From: Cephalopachus bancanus
Lineage: Eukaryota; Chordata; Mammalia; Primates; Tarsiidae
Reading direction: 5' to 3'
Assembly: GCA_027257055.1 (NCBI GenBank)
Contig: JAPVLO010000074.1
Coordinates: 4,045,001-4,109,000 of the forward strand
DNA: 64,000 nucleotides
Positions 20,165 through 32,160 of this stretch are shown piece by piece. Numbering within the stretch: position 1 is the first letter of the stretch; each line of letters begins with the position of its first letter. The translations under genes and the position numbers were made by a program. A model generated the notes under the pieces. It was given only the letters and a program-made list of their open reading frames with translations. It was not told where the DNA came from and ran no database searches.

Positions 20165-20492
20165 TTGCAAATAGATGAAAATAGTAAAGCTATAACTGAT
20201 ATAGTCACCAACATTAAAAAGTTGCCCATGTCCCAGGACAAAAATGGCATGGCATAAAAATTGGCAATTGTTTTGAAAACATGTTCTTGAGTCTGGGAGG
20301 ACTTAAGTACATTATTGGATCTGTAATCCTATTGTTGGGATCCTGTTTTATACTCGCTTGCATAGCCCCAGTAATTATAAACTCCATCTCTAAGTTTGCG
20401 GAAACAGTTGTTGAGCAAAAAACTGCGAACCAAGTAATGTTAATGCACCAAATTGAAGATGATGCTCTTCAACCCATGAAAGGTTGAACATC

Positions 20493-20504
20493 AAAGGTGG
20501 GGGA
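20493..20504 (+). other. Polypurine tract
   Basis: AAAGGTGGGGGA abuts the TG of the 3' LTR. It is the expected plus-strand primer of reverse transcription, with one T interruption. Confidence 0.8.
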
Positions 20505-20962
20505 TGTGGGAGAAAGGGGCTAAAAACAGTTAAAGTTATTCCTTTTTAAAAATCAGCCTGCAAGCTCCAAACCTGCTAGACATGGGACATGAGAAAACCA
20601 AATAGCCACAAGCCACTTTCCTGGAAATGCAAAATAGTAATCAATTCACAACCTTATCCCCTACATCCTCTCTTTGTGAAATTATCGGTTTACAATCGCT
20701 GCTTGTCATGTATACCCTGGAGACAATTTGTTCTTTGAAAATATGGTTTTGCTAGATGCCACCATGCAAATTCCAAAGAAAAATATATAGCTATACAACC
20801 CGGCCCGCCTCCCTTCCCAAAACTAAAATACAAAACCTCTCTCCTCTTTCTCCAGTTTGCTCAGCCTTGGAGGCTTAGCCCTCTGAGTCACACCAGTGGG
20901 GCTGTTAAATGCTACTTCCTAAGATAGCCTCGGTGTCATGGTCTGTTTGTTTTCACACAACA
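20505..20962 (+). mobile_element. 3' LTR of class I endogenous retrovirus
   Basis: This 458-bp partner of 12867-13325 runs from TGTGGGAGAAAGG to ACACAACA and is followed by the second GTCA duplication (20963-20966). The TATA and AATAAA positions are mutated, so it lacks the recognisable core signals of the 5' copy. The whole provirus spans 12867-20962, including two Alus. Confidence 0.95.
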
Positions 20963-20998
20963 GTCATGGGACCTAACTTCTTCAAAAATTGCAAGAGG

Positions 20999-21296
20999 GT
21001 TGAGTGGGCATGGAGACACAGGCTTATGATCCCAGTGCTTTGTGAGGCCAAAGAGGCAGGATTGCTTCAGCCTAGGCATTTGAGACATACCTGGGCAACA
21101 TAGTAAGACCTTGTCTCTACAAAAATAAAAAAATTAGCTGGGTGTGGTGGCTGAGGGGGAAGGATCATCTGAGTCCAGGATATCGAGAATTTTGTGAGCC
21201 ATGATCATGTCACTGTACTCCAGACTGAGTGACAGAGTGAGAGTCCAACTCAACAAAGCAAAACAAAACCAAAACCAAAACAAACAAAGAAAAAAA
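20999..21296 (+). mobile_element. Older AluJ-like dimer, forward strand
   Basis: A diverged dimeric Alu: GGCTTATGATCCCAGTGCTT, GGGCAACATAGTAAGACCTT, then CTACAAAAATAAAAAAATTA and a tail rich in CAAAACC. Unlike the young copies, its linker is of the general primate AluJ type. It starts 36 bp after the provirus. Confidence 0.85.
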
Positions 21297-21797
21297 CCCA
21301 AGAGAATCTCTCTACTCCTCTAAGATTGAGTCTTATGTAAAGTAAACTAATCCAGAGTGATAGCCCATCACTTTTGCTATATAGGCATACCTCAACTTTT
21401 ATTGCGCTTTGCTTTATTTTTCTTCACATATATCACATCTTTTACAAATTGAAAGTTTTGGGCAACCTTACATCAAGCAAGTCTGTGGGCACCATTTTTC
21501 CTTAACAGTAACATGTAAAGACATTACATGTCTTTGTGCCACATTTTGGGAATGCATACGTTATTTAATATTTTTTATTTCTATTATATTTGTTATACTG
21601 TTCTGTAATCTTTGACACTACTATTACAACTGTTTGGGGGCACTACGAATCATGACCATATAAAATGACACACTTCTGATGAATGTTTTCTATGTTCTGG
21701 CTGCTCCATTGATCATCTGTTCCCATCTCTCCCTGTCTTCAGAGTCTTTCATTCCTTGAAACACAATGTTGAAATTAGGTCAATTAACAACCCTACA

Positions 21798-23940
21798 ACG
21801 GTCTCTAAGTATTAAAGAAAATGAAAGAGTTGCATTTCTTGAACTTTATATCACAAGTTAGAAATAATATATTTAGTGAGAAATCCCTGTCAAAAGCCAA
21901 GAAAGGCTGAAAACTTGGCTTCTTGCAAGCCAAGATGCAAATGTAAAGAAAAAACTTTTGCAGAAAATTAAGTGAGCTAACTACATCAAACACTATAAAG
22001 TCTACAAGCAAATTTATAAGTTCCTTATATAATAATACAAGTAAAAATGTGTGCCTAGTACAAGTAATAATTATCTATGTCAGTGAACACATGAATGATA
22101 AGAAAGTAAAGCAGCCTTATTGCTGAGATGGAGAATGTTTTGATGTTTTACACAGAAGATCAAACCAACCACAACACTCCCTAAGCCAAAGCCTAATCCA
22201 GAATATGGCTCTAACTATCTTCAATTATAGGAATGCTGAGAGAGGTTGGGAAGCTGCAGAGAAAAAGTTTAAACCTAGAAGAGTTTGGTTCATGAATTTT
22301 TTTGACAAAGAAGCCATCTCCATAACACAAAAGTGCAAGTGAAACAACAAGTGCTAATGGAGAAACTACAGGAAGTTATTTAAAAGATTCATCTAACATA
22401 ATTGAATATGGTTACACTAAACAACAGATTTTCAGTGTAGACAAAATGGCCTTGTATTAGAAGAAGATGCTATGAAACAATTTCACAACTAGAGAAAAGT
22501 CAATGCCTGCTTTCAAAGCCTCAAAGGACAGAGGAATCTTCTTGTTGGGGTTAATATGACTGCTGACTTTAAGTTGAAGCCAAAACTCGTTTGCTATTTT
22601 GAAAACTCTGGGGCCTTTAAGAATTATGGTAAATCTACTGTGCCTGTGCTCTGTAAATGGAGCAACAAAGCCTGGATAACAGCATAATATAAGTAGCACA
22701 ATTCACTGAATATTTTAAAACCACTTTTGAGATCTACTGCTCAGAAAAGATTCCTTTCAAAATACTGCTTTTCATTGACAAGGCACTTAGTTACTCAAGA
22801 AATCTGGTGAAGATGTGCAAGAAGATTGATGCTACTTTTATTTCTGCTAACATAACATCCTTTATGAAGCTCATGAATCAAGAAGTAATTTTGACTTTCA
22901 CAGCATTATTTAAGAAATAAATTTTTTAAGATTAGAGCTGCCATAGATAGTGATTTCTCTGATGAATCTGGTCTAAGTAAATTGAAAACCTACTAGAAAG
23001 AATCCACAATTCTAGATGCCATTAATAACATTTGTGATTCATTGGAGGAGGTCAAGCTATCATAACTAAAAGGAGTTTGAAAGACATTGATTCCAACCCT
23101 CATGAACGAATGAGTGGTTCAAGACTTCAGTGGAGAAAGTAACTGTAAATGTGGTGTAAATAGCAAAAGAATTAGAAGTGGAGTTTGAATATGTGACTGG
23201 ATTGCTGCAATCTTATAATAAAACTTGAATGTATGAGGAGTTTTTTTTTTTTTAATGGATGAATAAAGAAAGTGGTCTCCTGAGATGGAATCTATTTCTG
23301 GAGAATACTGTAAACATTGTTGAGACATAGAATTTAGAATATTCTTTAAACTCAGTTGATAAAGCAGTGACAGGTTTTGAGAAGATTGGCTCGAATTTTG
23401 GAATAAGTTCTACTGTGAGCAAAATGCCACAGGCAACATTACATAATACATATGAATTTTTTGTAAAAGGAGGAGTCCATTAATGTAGTGAAACTTATTG
23501 TTGTCTTTTATTAAGAAATTGCTAGCCGGGCTCGGTGGCTCAACCTGTAATCCTGCACCTTTGGGAGGCTGAGGTGAGTGGATTGCCTGAGCCTGCGGGT
23601 TCGAGACCCGCCTGGGCAGCGAGACCTCATTTCTACAATAAATAAAAAAATCAGCCGGGCGTGGTAGCACATGCCTGTAATTCCAGCTACTTGGAAGGCT
23701 GAGGCGGAAGGATCGCTGGAGCCCAGGAGGTCGAGGCTGCAGTGGCCAGGAGCGGCCACTGCACTCCAGTCTGGGTGACAGAGTGAGACTCCAACTCAAA
23801 AAAAGAAAAGAAATTGCTACAGCTTCCTCAACCTTCAGTCAAAACCCTCCTGATTAGTCAGCAGCCATCAACAATGAGGCAAGATACTCAATCAGATAAA
23901 AAGTTTATGACTTGCTGAAGGCTCAGATTTATTATTATTA
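21798..23940 (+). pseudogene. Tigger1 transposase, dead
   Basis: The transposase region (CENP-B-like DNA binding plus DDE integrase fold in the family) occupies this span. The expected start reads ACG at 21798-21800, followed by GTCTCTAAG. Many substitutions, indels and stops break the frame, and an Alu interrupts the C-terminal part at 23525-23807. No open frame longer than about 80 codons survives in the sense direction. Confidence 0.8.
23525..23807 (+). mobile_element. Alu in Tigger1, forward strand
   Basis: Dimeric Alu from GCCGGGCTCGGTGGCTCAAC to a short A tail, with an exact 12-bp duplication AAGAAATTGCTA at 23513-23524 and 23808-23819. It carries the derived CTGGGCAGCGAGACCTC arm and the TCTACAATAAATAAAAAAAT linker. 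Confidence 0.97.
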
Positions 23941-24156
23941 TTATTTTTTAACAATGAAGTATCTTTAAATGAAGTTATATATATGTTATTTCTTAGATGT
24001 CATGCAATTACACACTTAATAGATGACACTATAGTGTAAATGTAAGTTTTATATATACACTGGAAAACCAAGAAGATATGTAACTCACTTTATTGCAATA
24101 TTTGCTTTACTGCAATAGTCTAAAACTTGACCTGAAATATTTTAGGTATACCTGTA

Positions 24157-24879
24157 TTTTATTTACTAGAGAACTATCACATATTTCACTCACCCTCAAG
24201 TGAAGAAATAATACAATGATGTGACTCAGTGGGGTTCATCTGTCGCAGTACATAAAGAAGAAAAGTAGAAAATGGTGAAGCTTAGATTCACTTCCAGATT
24301 TTTAGCTTTCAAGTTTTATGGCTTACCTAAGTAAATTTATTAAAACTTACTTTTGTATTAATCTCCTGTTCTTTTACCCAGAACTCTTTTTGACTGTGTC
24401 TATAAAATAGAATAATCAGGTAGCTTCACATTTTCATTATTGTAAAAAGTTTGACTTTCATTCCAATTCAAGTTACTCCTTCCTGGAGATTGTCCCAACT
24501 TGGGCAGCAACTGGCTTCTATCACCAAGTAGAATTTCTGTGTAAATAGATGTGAGAAACAGATGTGAGAATAAAATCATGGGGCATCTTACCTGTTTTTA
24601 TTTTTCTTCTATTCCTGGCCTTGTAAAACCTGTTTATGAGAGTGTGGTCTGCAAGAATTAGCTGTTGGGTCTCCACATTATAACTCTAAAAATGTCCAGG
24701 TGCAAACCTGGTACAATATACAGCTTTAAATAGTAGTTTATTTTTAAATGAGTGTTACAGGGTATCTTAAAAGAAAGCATAACATAGAAAGGATATCAGG
24801 AAAAAAATTAGCAATAAAAGCTATTGAATTGGGACTATATTTTATTTGAAAATGAGAACACAACTTAGATGACCTATTA
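24157..24879. other. Unassigned sequence
   Basis: Ordinary AT-rich DNA after Tigger1. I recognise no repeat, gene or regulatory element. Confidence 0.35.
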
Positions 24880-25165
24880 AATATTTCCTATTTTTTAAAT
24901 TGGATTTGATATTGACACATAATACACATAATTGTACATATTATGTACAATGTGAATTTTAAATGTATATATATATATTCATTGTATAATTATCTAATCA
25001 GGGTAATTAACACATCTATTACTTTAAATGTTTACCATTTCTTTGTGGTCAAAACATTTAAAATCTTCTCTTCTAGTTATTTTGAAATATACATTACATT
25101 ATTAGCTATGGTTACCTTATGGGGTAGCAGAACACTAGAAATTATTCTTCTGTATGTCTAATAAA
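24880..25165 (-). mobile_element. L1M 3' end fragment, reverse strand
   Basis: Antisense L1 3'UTR blocks: TTGACACATAATACACATAA, GTACAATGTGAATTTTAAAT, GGTAATTAACACATCTATTA, TTTGTGGTCAAAACATTTAA and TAGCTATGGTTACCTTATGG. Confidence 0.7.
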
Positions 25166-25319
25166 TTAAGCAATAGTAAAACTAGGCAATTATATTCAGA
25201 TAATGAAGTTTTCAAAGACTTTTTTCCTATAAAATTCCAATGTAAAGACACTAATTGCATTACATCTTTTTGAATTAGATGTATTCAATCTTTATCTTAA
25301 AGAATCTACCTATTGCGAC

Positions 25320-25785
25320 TGTATTAGTTTCTTATTGCTGCTGTAACACATTACCATAAACTTAGCGACTTAAAAAACAGTTATTTATTCTCTTACAGTT
25401 CTGGAGGTCAGATACTGAACTGAGCCTTAAGGAGCTAAAATTGAGGTGTTGAGGCTGGTTTCTTCTGGAAGGCTTGTTGCCTTCTCTCAACTTCTGGTGG
25501 CTTCCAGCATGTCCCTATCACTTCAATCTCTACTTTTGTGGTTACTTTGCTTTCTTCTCTTCTACAGTCAAATTTCCCTCTGACTTCCTTTTGTAAGTAT
25601 TCTTATCATTATATATTGGACCCACCCAGACAACCCAGAGTAATCTATCTCATGATTTTTTACTTAATCACATCTGCAAATTTCCTTTTTCTAAATGAGG
25701 TAGCATTCACAGTTTCTATGGATTAAGATATGGATAATATTTTGGAGGTATGGGAGGAGACATTATTCAGTTTACTATAGCCATG
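25320..25785 (-). mobile_element. MLT1 MaLR LTR, reverse strand
   Basis: Antisense MLT1, nearly complete: TGTATTAGTTTCTTATTGCT, ACATTACCATAAACTTAGCG, TCTTACAGTTCTGGAGGTCA, CCTTCTCTCAACTTCTGGTG, and TTTACTATAGCC at the far end. Length fits a solo LTR of this old placental family. Confidence 0.85.
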
Positions 25786-26564
25786 TATTCATAGATCTGA
25801 GCAATTCAAAGTACATTTATGTTAGAATGAATCTTAGATAAACTTTATGAAGAAAATTTGAGAGTGTGGTGAAATCCAAATATTTGCATTTAAACATTTG
25901 TCTTTCATTCTCTTTTTTATTCCTTTTCAGTATTTTGAAATGTTTATTGCTGAAATTGAGAACCCAAACTAATTCTAATAAATAACAATGGACACAAATG
26001 TAATTGTGTTTGTTTCTTTGTCTCTATCTATACAACCTATGTTATTATTCATAAGATAATTAAAAAAAATAATTTGAATGATAGAACACATTCAGTAGGT
26101 GCTCATTTCAGTATTTATATCTTTTATTTTAATAAAGTTATAGTGCCATTTCAAGTATTATTTGGTTTTTATAATTTCACTTAAGGTGATTTCTTTTCTT
26201 TTTAAGGATTTTTGTCAGCTGACGGAGCAAATGATATCATTACTGAGCATCTAGAAAAGCATCACAGAGCAGAGTCATCAAAGTTGGCATGTTTGTACAT
26301 TTTGAAACTATTTTCTATAACCCAAAAAGATAGATTTAACAATTATTTTTGAAAGTCATCAAATAAATTTTTCTCTGGTTGTTCTGGACCTGCTGTAATA
26401 AGCAAAGTGTGAACAATGCAGTTCCACAATAGTTTTATTCTGGTAGCCTAATGAATGTGACTTATTAATAGATTAACAAGTTTATTTTGTTTGGAAGCAT
26501 TAGTACGTAATTATTTACAAGGAAAAATGTGGATGACTTTATGTAAATTGGGAAACTTATAGAT

Positions 26565-26700
26565 CTGGAAGTTAGGAAACAGATTTTCAGTCCTGTTTCA
26601 ATAATAGTCAGTTTTGTGACCTTGTAAGACATTCAGTTTCTCCAGATTTTGTTTTTCTGATCTACAAATTTAAAAGGCAAATAAATTGTCTCCTACATCT
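26565..26700 (+). mobile_element. MIR fragment, forward strand
   Basis: Spacing and words fit the MIR core: TTTTGTGACCTTGTAAGACA, then TTCAGTTTCTCCAGATTTTG and GATCTACAAATTTAAAAGGC. Divergence is high, as usual for this old SINE. Confidence 0.55.
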
Positions 26701-27528
26701 TTGCAATAGTAAAATATATGACTGTAGCTACTGTGTGTTATTGCCAAGGAATTTTCTTTCCACGTACAGCAAAGTTCTGAGTTGTTTAGCGACACTTGGT
26801 GATTTCCTTAAGGTGTGATAAATTATTAAGAATTGAAAGTGTAAAAAAATCCAAAACCACACAATTCCTTCTTTCCTTTTTTTCCTGCAAGTGAACAAAG
26901 GAAGTAAAACTACGCCTGTTTTAATTTGTTATGTGCTGAGGTTGGTCAACAGGCTCTTATTTTCCCAAACCAAATCCTTGTTTTTAATTATAAATATTCC
27001 GGGAAAACAAACAAAAAACAAACAATCCAGTGACTGGATTCATTTTTTATTTTAAATCACTCTGGCCCCCAATTTCAGATAGACCACAGTATTTAAATTC
27101 AGGCTTCATGGCAATGATACGATAAAAATATTTTCAAAATGCTACCAAGCACTCAAATACACTGCATATTTAACTAAAGAGTTAGATGCTAAGATTATTT
27201 TATCTTCTCTTTTTGTACTAGTATTGCTTAACCACACAATCACTGTTCACTGACATGCAGATGCACACTATCCTTGGAATCTATGTGTGTAACAATAAGA
27301 TTCCTTATACTACATAAAGACCTTTTTCCTCCTCAGGATATCTTATAGGAGAATGCTGTGGGGCTAATTGCTGCAAAAAGCAGAGACAGATTTTTGACCT
27401 TTCTCTTCAGGGGCTGAGGTGACAGGCCCTCCTCCTGGCTCTTCCTTAAGTAAGCAGTGATTAAACTGCTCTCAAAGAGTCAGGCTCAGGCATTATTATA
27501 TCAAGACTTCCATTCTGGGCGGCAGTGT

Positions 27529-27571
27529 CTTTTCTTTTTGTTCTTTTTTTTTTTTCTCTTTTTCTCCCCAG
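27529..27571 (+). promoter_or_regulatory. Splice-acceptor-like polypyrimidine tract
   Basis: A tract of about 40 almost pure pyrimidines ends CTCCCCAG at 27571, close to the vertebrate 3' splice-site consensus. The sequence after it (AGAAAGTGATCAAGAGGAAG) is not a recognised repeat. Transcription is not shown by the sequence. Confidence 0.25.
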
Positions 27572-27884
27572 AGAAAGTGATCAAGAGGAAGATTTACCTT
27601 GAACTAGATTCTCTGTAGTTCCCTGATCTTTAGTCGGGTTCAGACCTGTACTTGCAGTTCCTTATGCTCGGCTTTGACTTAGCAGACTCCAGGAATGAAC
27701 TGCTTCAGCTACCAATGAATGCAAAGGAAAAACTCAACTTACCATAAAAAAAAGGCACTGTGTCATTAAGAAGTACAACTATGTGTGAAATAGAGCATTA
27801 TGGCAAAGATTATAACAAAAATAATGATTTAAAGATTGCTATAAATTTTATAAAGCTGTTTCCCAGATATTATTAAGCCTGATT

Positions 27885-28060
27885 CTCTCAACGCCTAAGG
27901 GAAATAGATAAGACATTCTTATCCCTATTTTACAAATGTGAAAACCAAACCCAAGGAGATTAAATAAATTCCCCTAGGCTTTTCTTCTGGGAAGTATCAG
28001 AATTGAAAAGAAAATCCAGAAGATCTTGTTCTCAATCCAATTATTTATCCATTTCACTCA
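27885..28060 (-). mobile_element. MIR fragment, reverse strand
   Basis: Antisense MIR words: CTTATCCCTATTTTACAAAT, GTGAAAACCAAACCCAAGGA and GATTAAATAAATTCCCCTAG. Confidence 0.55.
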
Positions 28061-28529
28061 TTGCCTTATCCTCTGTATGCTGCCTTCACTAGCATGTGTT
28101 TCCAGACATCTGCTAATTTTGATTTCATCTACAGAGGTAGAAAGTGTTTTCACTCTTCATTTTACTTTAAAGAGACACTTACTTATTATTCTTTACTGCC
28201 AGTTTATAAAATTTGACCTAAGAGCTAGGTTGCCACGATTTATTGGTGAGATGCAGCTGTTAAGTACAGAACAGATGTTCCTAGGACCCCACAAACGTGA
28301 AGTTCAATTAGGTATGCACACAAAAAGACTGTACCTAGTAGCTTGTTCTGGGACTTTCTCTACTACCACACAGTTAAATAGAGTCAGTTATTTTCTACAT
28401 GTTTGTTTCTTTACTTCCTACTAATGCATCTTGCTTTGTTTCTTCATAGAGTATATTTCCACATCACTTAGGTTAGAACATCACTGGAAATTAACAACCC
28501 CATTGGGTCCCTTTGTACAATAAATTTTA

Positions 28530-28828
28530 TTTTATTTTTGAGTTGAAATCTCATTCCATTGCCCAGACTGGAGTGCAGTGGCACACTCACAGCCACCTCA
28601 GCGTCAATCTGCAGGGTGGGCTCAGGCAATCTTTCTGCCTCAGCCTTCCAAGTAGCTGGAACTACAGGCATGCACTACTACGCCCTCTAATTTTTTTTTT
28701 TTTAATTTATTGTAGAGATGAAGTCTTGCCAAGTTGCCCATGCTGGTCTTGAACCCGTGGTCTCAGGCAATGCACTCATCTTGGTCTCCCAAAGTGCTGG
28801 GATTATAGACTGAGCCACCGAGCCCAGC
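28530..28828 (-). mobile_element. Alu, reverse strand, older copy
   Basis: Complement of a dimeric Alu from GAGTTGAAATCTCATTCCAT to GAGCCCAGC, with flanks CAATAAATTTTA (28518-28529) and CAATAACTTTAA (28829-28840) as a mutated target duplication. The linker has an expanded T run. It keeps the longer CCAAGTTGCCCA arm. Confidence 0.9.
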
Positions 28829-29065
28829 CAATAACTTTAACTGCTGACTGGTGATTTTTTTCTGCACTTTTTAGTGAAGATTCTCAAAACAGAATTCAGC
28901 TATTCAGATATTAGGTTTCATTTGTTGGAGGCTTTTAACACAGAGAACGTTCACGATGCTTCAACTGCTGATTCAGTTATTAGAGCTAGAACAAAAAACA
29001 CAGCAGACATATTATCGACATTCATGGTCTTTTATTTTGGTAATATAAGTTGCTTTTCAAATCAG

Positions 29066-29089
29066 AAAACACACACACACACACACACA
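29066..29089. repeat. (AC)n microsatellite
   Basis: About eleven uninterrupted AC units. Confidence 0.95.
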
Positions 29090-31066
29090 AAAGAAAGCAC
29101 GACAGCATCATGTTATAAAATCATAAAAGCTAAGGAAAAAGTCTGCTTCTTTTTTAATCCCCGACACTTTTCAATCTGCTAGGTTTGGTGTTGGCAAGAC
29201 CATATGGAAAGAAATATGCAGAGATCATGGGTGGTGTCCTTTCTATTAGAATGAGTTATTTATAAAGGACAAGCTCCATATATAAAGATTCACTCTTGAG
29301 CATTAATATTTTTGTAGTTATAGAGAAATACTTTCTTCTTTGAGTCATTTAATTTTGGCAAAGCTTTATTTCTTTATTTAATGTATATGTGCATAATGTT
29401 CTTTGGAAAATGGCTGCATATCTAATTCTCCTAATAAAATTCAATTAGTGGAAAAAATATTTGAACATTTTAGGTTAATCAGAGGATTGCCTAGATCAGA
29501 ATTACATTTCTTAAAAAAATGTTTAGCTAGTTTTTAGTAGGTTTAAATTAATAGGGGGCAATGCTTAATTCAGGAATTCACTAGTGGACTAAAACAAAAA
29601 TCCAGGCAATTAATAACAGTTACCTGAGAATATTAAGAATTGTTACTGGAATAAAAAAGGAAGAGACATAGGTAAATTATGTGCTTGCTACAGATGTGTA
29701 AACTCTATGAAGATATTTTTCTGAAAAAAAAGTAAAAATGATCAACATAAGTAAAGGTTACCAGAAATCTAATAAGATATGTAGTATGGACTATTCATTT
29801 GATCTATTTAAAGGGAATCATTGGTTATTTTGTTAGATCAAGTTCAGGGGTTTACACAGTTGAAAACAATTCAAGAATTGAAGATGATTCCTAAATGAAG
29901 TTTGGCTCTGAGAAAAGGAGTTAATAAAAAATAAGATTTACACTATTTAAAAGGAAATATAAGGTAAATGTCAATTTCCAATTTCACTTCTAACAAATAT
30001 CATCTCTATCAGTTGTCTATTTCCTCTCTTTATTCCTCAATTTCTTATTAGCTTCTTCCTATCAAGATTTAAATATATTTAATCTCTTCCATTTAAGAAA
30101 ACTCTTTTCTCAAAACCTAACTCGTTGCCGAGGCATAAATTCATTTGTTTTATGAGATGACCTGTATTCTGGCATCCACAGCTACTTCTGACGTTATACT
30201 TTATGGTCAATAAATTGAGCACCTTTCAGTACTTCAAACATGCTAAGTTTTATGCCTCACCCCCAAGTCCAGGCTGTGCTGGTTCCTATTGGATTACTCT
30301 TATTTCTATACATGTTTTTCTCTTCTCCTCAATAAATCTTTTTTTATTATGCAGGTTTTTCTGCTTAGATCTTACTTTCTCTTAGAAGTCGAACAGAGTC
30401 TCATTGCATTTTGCAAATGTGGTATATGGGGGTGTGTATACATTGTCTGGTGCCAGTGTTCTCAGAGCTGGACTGCAATGTGAAATTCTTTCTAATGTGA
30501 AATTCTTCCTACTCATCCTTCCTTCCTTCTCTCCCTACACAGGTGCCAAACCTACATCAATATTCATTGCATTACAATTATATCGTTGTAACTGTATCAT
30601 TAAATGATAATCACTTTGTTGAGTTATTGTAGTGACTCTCATGTAACAACTCATGGATCACGTTTTGAAAATCGTAGTATAATAAAAGACTATACATGGC
30701 TTGAAACTCTAAGATACTTCATTGATTTCTTCTACCCGCATTTTTTGACTTGCTATTTAACATATATATAACACATTTCCCTAAGTGAATTTTATCTGTC
30801 ATCATGGGTGCTTGTCAGATATCAGGAATCTAAAAAGGAACACTTTCTTACTCCCAATATAACATTGATAATTATGTGATTCTGGACTCAATCAGGTTTA
30901 GTTTTCAGATGTAGACTTGTAGCTTTAGGATGAATCCTGATCGCATAAATATATTCAAGTTCAAATATGAGTTTTAAAAATATTGTAAAAATGTTGGAAG
31001 AGTGTTATACTTGACAACAAAGACATATGTTTCTTATATATAGTTGATACAAAGATGCACAAGTTT

Positions 31067-31099
31067 ACTATATATATATATATATTCTACACACACACA
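31067..31099. repeat. (TA)n then (CA)n microsatellite
   Basis: About ten TA units, a short TTCTA interruption, then five CA units. Confidence 0.9.
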
Positions 31100-32039
31100 T
31101 CCTATATTGCTAAGGAGGATAAATTTCATAATTTAACACAATAAATAAATAATTAAAGTATACCCTAACAACTAAAATTTTATTAGTTTGAAATCTTTAT
31201 TTATAGCCCTGGGTAGAATAAGGACTCATTATCTTAGATAATCTCTCATGTACTTTCCTAGTTTAATTTTTTTATGGTTTCATAACATTTAAAAAAACAA
31301 ATTATAAACTTTACTTGATTTCTTAGCTAGAAAACATCAAAGTTGGTTTCATTCTTTATTTTGTTGTTGATTCAGGGTCATCAGTAGAAAAACTCACCAT
31401 TTTATATTAAAGTTTTCTTTATAGCTCTTCTGTCTTATTCTTTGTTATCAGACTGTCAAATTGTCATTTCTACTATCACCGAGATGAACTTTTTCAGCTG
31501 TCATCATTCCCCAATTTTTTGTGGTCAAGTGTTTCTTACTTGCTGTGTATTGTGAAAAAATAGTCAAAACAAAAAGCAATTATATGTCAAATTACCTACA
31601 GTCAATACATCTCTGAGTTAAGGGAATAAAAAAAACACTAGCATAATCTTAGAGACGGGGTGGACAATAACTATTCTAAGTGTTTGGTGTCTTATGTTTG
31701 ACTTTGTTACATGAAATAAGTTTCATAGAAAACAAACTACTGAGTAAGTAGCATAGTATTGGATATTAAATTTTCAGAAAATGCATGCAAATATAAATTA
31801 CTGCCTTTACATTTTATGCATAACATTTTAACATCTGCTAGAAAAAGCTGGTCAGAACTTGTTAACTTAGTTTCCTACTTCATATAAGCAATGCACTACT
31901 CATCTTCCAACTAAGCATGTTTATTTTATTGATACTTTTTATGAATAGTATTATTTCTTCCATTTAGTCAGTGTTTCTCTCTTCAAAGTGACTCCACTAA
32001 GAACTGTACCTCTATAAAGCAGAAAAGTATCTTATGTTT

Positions 32040-32160
32040 TTATAAAAGCATAAAGCAGATACAAAAATGAAGAAAGTGCCTCTCCCAAGGTCACCTACAA
32101 AATGATTAATTCAAAATTAAAGCCCAAGTACCTCTGATTTTTGTCAATTACTTCCTGCAC
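32040..32160 (-). mobile_element. Possible MIR fragment, reverse strand
   Basis: Words such as CTCCCAAGGTCACCTACAAA followed by AAGCCCAAGTACCTCTGATT resemble antisense MIR. Confidence 0.45.

Larger units (their letters stand above)
18045..20487 (+). pseudogene. env: Endogenous retroviral env, degenerate, split by two Alus
   Basis: Env is the surface and membrane-fusion glycoprotein. A hydrophobic leader opens the frame near 18045. The surface part continues with stops at about 18399 and 18642 and is broken by Alus at 18779-19068 and 19164-19444. The transmembrane subunit is best kept: an open frame at 19928-20257 with the region around the former immunosuppressive-like segment and a cysteine motif at 20135-20164, and a separate frame at 20281-20487 holding a hydrophobic membrane span and a short tail. 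The cysteine motif is C-X7-CC, one residue longer than the common CX6CC. The style resembles ERV3/HERV-R-type class I envelopes. Stops, a frame break near 20258-20280 and the Alus exclude function. Confidence 0.88.
21382..24154 (+). mobile_element. Tigger1 DNA transposon, nearly full length, interrupted by an Alu
   Basis: This pogo/Tc1-mariner-type element spans both termini: TAGGCATACCTCAACTTT at the left and TTTAGGTATACCTG at the right, flanked by TA (21380-21381 and 24155-24156). Internal landmarks match Tigger1 in order: GGGCAACCTTACATCAAGCA, CACTACGAATCATGACCATA, GATCAAACCAACCACAAC, GCTACACTAAACAACAG-type sequence, GGACAGAGGAATCTTC and CAGCAGCCATCAACAATGAG. Without the Alu it is about 2.5 kb, close to the family length. 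It is inactive. Tigger1 moved in early primate and placental ancestors. Confidence 0.93.
25786..28517. other. Unassigned, mostly non-repetitive sequence with MIR traces
   Basis: The longest stretches here do not resemble a known repeat. Two MIR-like segments are listed separately. The part at 27300-27700 is less AT-rich than its surroundings and contains a strong splice-acceptor-like tract. An open frame of 132 codons at 28026-28424 has no recognisable domain and no supporting context. Confidence 0.35.

Noticed and set aside
20281..20487. Open Env membrane-span frame as a possible captured host gene
   Set aside because: It encodes only 68 residues of the TM end, detached from the rest of env by stops and Alus; it looks like chance survival.
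12863..20966. Recent or active retrovirus
   Set aside because: LTRs differ at roughly 14 percent of sites by eye, all genes are broken and two Alus interrupt env.
28026..28424. 132-codon forward open frame
   Set aside because: No domain, no codon-use or splice context, and it overlaps an antisense MIR-like segment. Chance remains the simplest reading.
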